Positions 63,053 to 64,000 of a stretch of DNA of 64,000 bases are shown in pieces. Under the pieces are notes generated by a model. That model made no database searches, was not told the DNA's origin, and was given only the letters and a program-made list of their open reading frames with translations. A program made the translations under genes and the position numbers. The stretch is from contig CAMAXW010000016.1 in the NCBI GenBank assembly GCA_945862315.1, forward strand, positions 1-64,000, in the 5' to 3' direction. Numbering within the stretch: the first letter of the stretch is position 1; the number at the start of each line of letters is the position of its first letter. Source of the stretch: Klebsiella pneumoniae (GTDB lineage: Bacteria; Pseudomonadota; Gammaproteobacteria; Ga0077536).

Positions 63053-63845
63053 AGCCCGCACGCTGGATATCGCCACCGTCGCTGCACTCGCCGAGCGGGT
63101 GGACCGTGCCGCCCAAGAGCGCCACACCATTGCCGTTCTCACCAACGACTATCCCGCCATGACCGTCGGCGACGCCTATGCCGTGCAGGCGGCGTTGCGC
63201 GCACGCATGGAGGCGCGCGGCACGCGTGTGACGGGGCTCAAAATGGGGCTGACTTCGCGCGCCAAAATGCTGCAAATGGGGCTCACAGATTCCCTACATG
63301 GTTTTATTACGGACCAAGCCGCTTACGGCGATGGCGCAGAAGTCCCCGTGGCGCGGTTTATTCATCCGCGGATCGAAGCCGAAATCGCCGTGGTCACCAA
63401 GCACGCGCTGCGCGGCCCGGACTGCACGGCGGCGATGGCCGCGGCCGCCATCGACTTTGTGTTGCCAGCGGTCGAAATCATCGACTCGCGTTTTGAAGCG
63501 TTCAAGTTTGATCTGCCCAGCGTGGTGGCAGACAACACCTCTGCGGCCGGCTATGTGTTGGGTGGCCGGTTACGCGCCGCCGACGACATCGACCTCATCA
63601 CCGAAGGTGTGGTGTTGACGCGCAATGGCACGGTGGCGGAATTAGGCGCGGGCGCGGCCGTGTTGGGTGATCCCTTGGAAAGCATCGCCATGCTGGCCAA
63701 TCAGCGTGCGGCGCTGGGTGCTGACATTCCAGCGGGCACGCTCATTTTGACCGGTGGCATCACGGCGGCGGTCCATGTGGTCGCCGGCGATAGCATTGTG
63801 GTGCAGTACTACAGCCTGGGATCCATTCGCATCAAATTTGTCTGA
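63045..63845 (+). CDS. dmpH: 4-Oxalocrotonate decarboxylase
   Basis: The 266-residue protein has [36 protein letters not shown] and [14 protein letters not shown], like DmpH/XylI. The start is GTG 63045 after AAAGGAGCCGCCC, overlapping the end of dmpG by 8 bases. It works together with DmpE. A TTG start at 63018 is less likely. Confidence 0.92.
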   Translation: MFEARTLDIATVAALAERVDRAAQERHTIAVLTNDYPAMTVGDAYAVQAALRARMEARGTRVTGLKMGLTSRAKMLQMGLTDSLHGFITDQAAYGDGAEVPVARFIHPRIEAEIAVVTKHALRGPDCTAAMAAAAIDFVLPAVEIIDSRFEAFKFDLPSVVADNTSAAGYVLGGRLRAADDIDLITEGVVLTRNGTVAELGAGAAVLGDPLESIAMLANQRAALGADIPAGTLILTGGITAAVHVVAGDSIVVQYYSLGSIRIKFV

Positions 63846-63878
63846 CATTAACCGCCGCGTGCGGTCAGGAGCATCGAA

Positions 63879-64000
63879 GTGGCCATTCGAGGTGTTTTGC
63901 GCATTGGTGAAGTGGCGCTTCGCGTGTTGGATATGGCGGCGGCGCGACGTCACTACGCAGACTATATCGGTCTCATTGAAGTACCGGTCGCTGATGCCGG
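63879..64000 (+). CDS. dmpB: Catechol 2,3-dioxygenase, N-terminal part (runs off the window)
   Basis: From GTG 63879 after AGGAGCATCGAA the frame reads VAIRGVLRIGEVALRVLDMA then RRHYADYIGLIEVP. This matches the first vicinal-oxygen-chelate module of extradiol dioxygenases of the XylE/DmpB type. Only 40 codons are visible. It supplies the meta-cleavage step for the enzymes upstream. Confidence 0.8.
   Translation, partial: MAIRGVLRIGEVALRVLDMAAARRHYADYIGLIEVPVADA

Overview
The window looks like a GC-rich proteobacterial chromosome. Two PEP-CTERM/PEP-CTERM-like secreted proteins, a KefB-type antiporter, anaerobic-type cobalamin genes and a meta-cleavage operon fit a beta- or gammaproteobacterium that degrades aromatic or polycyclic compounds; this placement is inference. 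Ordinary chromosomal gene blocks stand at both ends (about 1-15.9 kb and 47.2-64 kb). Between them lies a long accessory zone (15.9-47 kb) full of repeats, broken genes and toxin-antitoxin modules.

Layout. 1-5.1 kb: end of a cobalamin synthesis run (cobB/cbiA, cobQ, cobU, a long CobW-type GTPase, convergent cobA). 5.4-14.5 kb: acyl-CoA dehydrogenase, small secreted protein, DUF1345 protein, APC permease, metallo-beta-lactamase-fold hydrolase, aldehyde dehydrogenase, Atm1-type ABC exporter. 15.1-17.4 kb: a PEP-CTERM protein, six copies of a REP-like repeat, its REP-associated tyrosine transposase, a decayed diguanylate-cyclase tail and an IS3-family transposase tail. 17.44-24.70 kb: a complete Zur-controlled zinc-starvation operon of alphaproteobacterial style (hisI paralogue, zur, an unlisted 32-residue membrane peptide, znuC, znuB, znuA, cobW, WD40 protein) reading away from a Zur box. 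Facing the box on the other side is a CobW fragment fused to a fragment of an unrelated periplasmic protein. Inverted copies of an IS3-like end bound this block. 25-26.1 kb: a Tat-type glutathione peroxidase and half of an fMet tRNA.

26.7-34.9 kb holds a second PEP-CTERM-like lectin protein and small redox and aromatic-metabolism genes, several cut by a REP-like hairpin. The most notable is a peroxiredoxin-like gene at 30954-31604. Its in-frame UGA replaces the first Cys of the WCPYC motif and is followed by a well-formed stem-loop, so it is probably a selenoprotein. 35-37.3 kb: integrase remnants, tRNA-Arg-derived repeats carrying a 76-nt hairpin-rich insert, a YafQ-DinJ module and a Phd-PIN module. 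38.2-45.3 kb: DUF1302/DUF1329 pair, a nonsense-broken outer-membrane gene, a GlxA-type regulator and a SCO1 protein. 45.5-47.1 kb: a frameshifted ParE with its antitoxin, more tRNA-derived repeats and the intact tRNA-Arg.

47.2-54.1 kb: pxpA, three luciferase-like monooxygenases and a two-domain fused acyl-CoA dehydrogenase. 54-57.5 kb: KefB-type antiporter, small secreted protein and MFS transporter. 57.8-64 kb: an aromatic-ring operon: intradiol dioxygenase, then dmpC/E/F/G/H-type meta-cleavage enzymes and the start of a catechol 2,3-dioxygenase running off the window.
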